NCBI GenBank assembly: GCA_027037705.1
Contig: JALVYZ010000428.1
Coordinates: forward strand, 1-6,278
DNA from: a bacterium
Lineage (GTDB): Bacteria > DYJV01 > JALVYZ01
Length of the DNA: 6,278 nt
Reading direction: 5' to 3'
The notes under the pieces were generated by a model. That model saw only the letters and a program-made list of their open reading frames with translations. It had not been told where the DNA came from and did no database searches. Position numbers and translations under genes: made by a program. Of this stretch, positions 4,337-6,278 are shown piece by piece (the stretch's first letter is position 1; each line of letters opens with the position of its first letter).

Positions 4337-5608
4337 ATGAGCCTAAAATTAAATTATGTTCTCGAACAAGTTAGCCGTGAAAAAAATATTGATAAAGATG
4401 TCTTAATTGAGGCAATTGAAAAAGCTGTATTAGCAGCTGCGAAAAAAAAATTTCCAGATAGGGATTTAGAAGCTCACTATAATGAAAATACAGGAGAAGT
4501 AGAAGTATTTGAATTTGTAGAAGTTGTTGAAAAAGTAGATGATTCATATAGACAAATATCATATGAAGAAGCAAAAGAGATAGATCCTGAAGTTCAAATT
4601 GGAGATGAATTAGGATTAAAAATCCCATCTGAAGAATTGCAAAGAACTACTATCCAGGTTGCAAAACAAATTATAATAAATAAACTTAGAGATGCTGAAA
4701 GGGATGTAATTTATAATGAATACAAGGATAGAATAGGTGAATTAATAATTGGATATTTACAGAGAATTGAAAATGGAAATTTAATAATTAATTTAGGAAA
4801 AACAGAAGGAATAATTCCAAGACAGGAACAATCTCCTGCAGATAATTTCTCTCAGGGTGAAAGAGTAAAAGCTGTAATTATAGATGTTAGAAAAGAAACA
4901 AAAGGACCTCAAATTATCTTATCAAGGACCCATCCTGATTTATTAAAAAGATTATTTGAATTAGAAGTCCCTGAAATTTATGAAGGAATAGTAGAAATAA
5001 AATCTGCTGCAAGAGATCCTGGAAAAAGAGCAAAAATTGCAGTCTATTCAAGAAATGTAGATGTTGATCCTGTTGGAGCATGTGTTGGAATGAGAGGATC
5101 CAGAGTTAATGCTGTTACAAAAGAACTACGAGGTGAAAGAATTGATATTGTTAGATGGGATCCTGATCCAGTAGAATTTGTAAAAAATGCTTTATCACCA
5201 GCTCAAATTAATAAAATTAACCTTAATGAAGAAGATAGAATTATGGAAATTATAGTTCCAAATGAAAATTTATCAGTTGCAATAGGAAAAAGAGGCCAAA
5301 ATGTTAAATTAGCTGCAAAATTAACAGGTTACAGACTTGATATAAAGAGTGAAGCAAAAGCTGAAGAAGAATTTGAAAGTGTATTTAAACCATTAAAGGA
5401 AAAAACAGATATTGACTTTTTATCAATGAGGATACTATTTGATGAAGGATTTAGAACTATTCCAGCAATTGCAGAAGCAGACCCAGATGAAATTGCAGAT
5501 ATTTTAGATATAGATACTGAAAAAGCATATGAAATAATTGACGCAGCAAAAGAAATTTATGAAGAAATGCAAAAAAAAGTAGAAGAAGAAGTGGATGGCG
5601 AGGAATAA
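4337..5608 (+). CDS. nusA: Transcription elongation/termination factor NusA
   Basis: A 423-residue NusA. It binds RNA polymerase near the RNA exit channel, stimulates hairpin-dependent pausing and intrinsic termination, and takes part in antitermination complexes. Domains in order: polymerase-binding N-terminal domain (about 1-128, opening with VLEQVSREKNIDKDVLIEA); S1 domain (about 134-200, IIGYLQRIENGNLIINLGK onward); KH1 with the GMRG loop (251-254) after DPVGACV; KH2 with GKRG (317-320) before QNVKLAAKLTGYRLDI; then a single helix-hairpin-helix/acidic-repeat-like C-terminal domain (about 358-412) and a very acidic tail. It is longer than the Bacillus-type protein, which lacks this domain, and shorter than the E. 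coli one, which has two repeats. AGAGGTG (4326-4331) is a good ribosome-binding site. Its 3' end overlaps the next gene by 14 bases. The hairpin ahead of the operon is a candidate for NusA self-control. Confidence 0.95.
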   Translation: MSLKLNYVLEQVSREKNIDKDVLIEAIEKAVLAAAKKKFPDRDLEAHYNENTGEVEVFEFVEVVEKVDDSYRQISYEEAKEIDPEVQIGDELGLKIPSEELQRTTIQVAKQIIINKLRDAERDVIYNEYKDRIGELIIGYLQRIENGNLIINLGKTEGIIPRQEQSPADNFSQGERVKAVIIDVRKETKGPQIILSRTHPDLLKRLFELEVPEIYEGIVEIKSAARDPGKRAKIAVYSRNVDVDPVGACVGMRGSRVNAVTKELRGERIDIVRWDPDPVEFVKNALSPAQINKINLNEEDRIMEIIVPNENLSVAIGKRGQNVKLAAKLTGYRLDIKSEAKAEEEFESVFKPLKEKTDIDFLSMRILFDEGFRTIPAIAEADPDEIADILDIDTEKAYEIIDAAKEIYEEMQKKVEEEVDGEE

Positions 5609-6155
5609 ATTTTTAAGGACTTGTATAATATGTAGAGAGCCAAAAGAAAAAGATGATTTATATAGATTTACGATTGTTAATGGTGAGGTGACTCTTGATT
5701 ATTATAAAAAACTTGAAGGTAGAGGATTTTATATTTGTAAGAATAAAGAATGTTTAGAAAAATTGAATAGAAAAGTAATTGTAAAAAATATTAAAAGAGA
5801 AAATTTTAATATTGATAAAGAAAAAATTTTGAAAACTTTAAAAAATATGATAAAAGCTCACATTTATAATACAATAAAAATTTGTAATAAATCTGGAGCG
5901 ATTGAAGCAACATTTAATAGATTAAATAACTGTGATAGAGAAATATGCATGATTATTTTAGCTAATGATTGTTCAGAAAATACAATTAAAAAGGCAAAAA
6001 AATTTTTAAAAGATACTTTTTTAATTCAAGATTTATTTTCTAAAAATGAACTTGGTAAAATAATTAGCAAAGACGAAGTAGCTCTGATTGGAATAACAGA
6101 TAAAAAATTTTGTGAAAAATTAAAGCAACTTTATACTGAATATTTGGGGGTTTGA
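5595..6155 (+). CDS. ylxR: YlxR (DUF448) RNA-binding protein fused to a YlxQ/L7Ae-like domain
   Basis: The 186-residue product combines two normally separate operon proteins. Residues 1 to about 75 are YlxR/DUF448: RTCIICREPKEKDDLYRF (8-25) and GRGFYICKNKEC (42-53), with the cysteine pairs C10/C13 and C48/C53. Residues about 83-186 resemble the L7Ae/L30e ribosomal-protein fold of YlxQ: a degenerate IKICNKSGAIEATFNRL stretch, then ICMIILANDCSENTIKKAKKF, close to the family's LV.IA.DASENT.KK. The exact roles are not settled; RNA binding, and for YlxR nucleoid-linked or RNase P-related roles, have been proposed in other bacteria. The ATG sits inside the last codons of nusA (14-base overlap) with no strong ribosome-binding site, so translation is probably coupled to nusA. 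Similar two-domain proteins are known in some proteobacteria. Confidence 0.88.
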   Translation: MARNKFLRTCIICREPKEKDDLYRFTIVNGEVTLDYYKKLEGRGFYICKNKECLEKLNRKVIVKNIKRENFNIDKEKILKTLKNMIKAHIYNTIKICNKSGAIEATFNRLNNCDREICMIILANDCSENTIKKAKKFLKDTFLIQDLFSKNELGKIISKDEVALIGITDKKFCEKLKQLYTEYLGV

Positions 6156-6162
6156 TTTAATG
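6146..6162 (+). promoter_or_regulatory. infB ribosome-binding site inside the end of ylxR
   Basis: GGGGGT (6146-6151) is formed by the last codons of ylxR and lies eight bases before the infB ATG at 6160. The ylxR stop (6153-6155) falls between them, so terminating and initiating ribosomes overlap, consistent with coupled translation. Confidence 0.6.
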
Positions 6163-6278
6163 GAAATGGATAAAATTTTATCTCTTTCAAAAGAACTTGG
6201 TGTAAGTCCAGAAGAGATAATTAAAACTATTGAAAGAAAAAAGAAAGAGAAAGAACATACAGAAAAGTCTCTTGAAGA
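6160..6278 (+). CDS. infB: Translation initiation factor IF-2, N-terminal fragment (cut by window edge)
   Basis: Thirty-nine codons are visible, beginning MEMDKILSLSKELGVSPEEI. This is the small helical IF2_N module at the start of bacterial IF-2, with the typical K-E-L-G-V-S core, followed by a lysine/glutamate-rich stretch that starts the usual charged linker. IF-2 is the GTPase that brings initiator tRNA to the 30S subunit and promotes subunit joining; its GTPase domains lie beyond the window. The call rests on this short module together with the invariant position after nusA-ylxR. The start has a good ribosome-binding site four bases after the preceding stop. Confidence 0.88.
   Translation, partial: MEMDKILSLSKELGVSPEEIIKTIERKKKEKEHTEKSLE

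Noticed and set aside
4371-4628. Minus-strand leucine-rich open frame within nusA
   Set aside because: It is the complement of the acidic NusA N-terminal codons (GAA/GAT read as leucine/isoleucine-type codons), not a gene.

Overview
The window is a low-GC bacterial segment with two parts. The right two thirds is ordinary housekeeping sequence: uracil-DNA glycosylase, moeA, then the conserved rimP-nusA-ylxR-infB translation/transcription operon, all on the + strand. The left quarter is an accessory patch: a very AT-rich licD-family gene between two directly repeated pieces of an IS3-family insertion sequence. NusA has a helix-hairpin-helix-type C-terminal domain and YlxR is fused to an L7Ae-like domain. 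These traits, with the very low GC, would fit a member of the Desulfobacterota/Thermodesulfobacteria-like groups. That placement is a guess from protein flavour and not something the sequence proves.

Layout. 1-237: 5' part of an IS3-type orfA on the minus strand, running off the left edge, plus its probable upstream IS end. 238-384: leader of licD, no gene. 385-1116: licD-like gene. 1206-1656: a second, decayed IS3 copy on the minus strand, with orfA carrying a one-base frameshift, a small orfB remnant with a corrupted DDE-region motif, and a probable IS end. 1657-1901: non-coding upstream region of the glycosylase. 1902-2492: type-4-like uracil-DNA glycosylase. 2540-3757: moeA (molybdenum cofactor). 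3782-3843: a near-consensus promoter directly followed by a strong hairpin-plus-T-tract. 3852-6278: rimP, nusA, ylxR(-L7Ae) and the first 39 codons of infB, tightly packed.

How the genes work together. rimP (30S maturation), nusA (transcription elongation/termination), ylxR/L7Ae-like (RNA binding) and infB (translation initiation) form the classic operon. Spacings are 11 nt, a 14-nt overlap and 4 nt, so translational coupling is likely. The glycosylase and moeA form a separate upstream pair with no obvious functional link to each other. licD probably modifies a surface glycopolymer and looks like an acquired gene.

I found no clear undescribed system. The most interesting signal is at 3782-3855. 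The predicted transcription start of the nusA operon falls at the base of an intrinsic-terminator-like hairpin, which could be a NusA-responsive attenuator or simply the moeA terminator squeezed against the next promoter.
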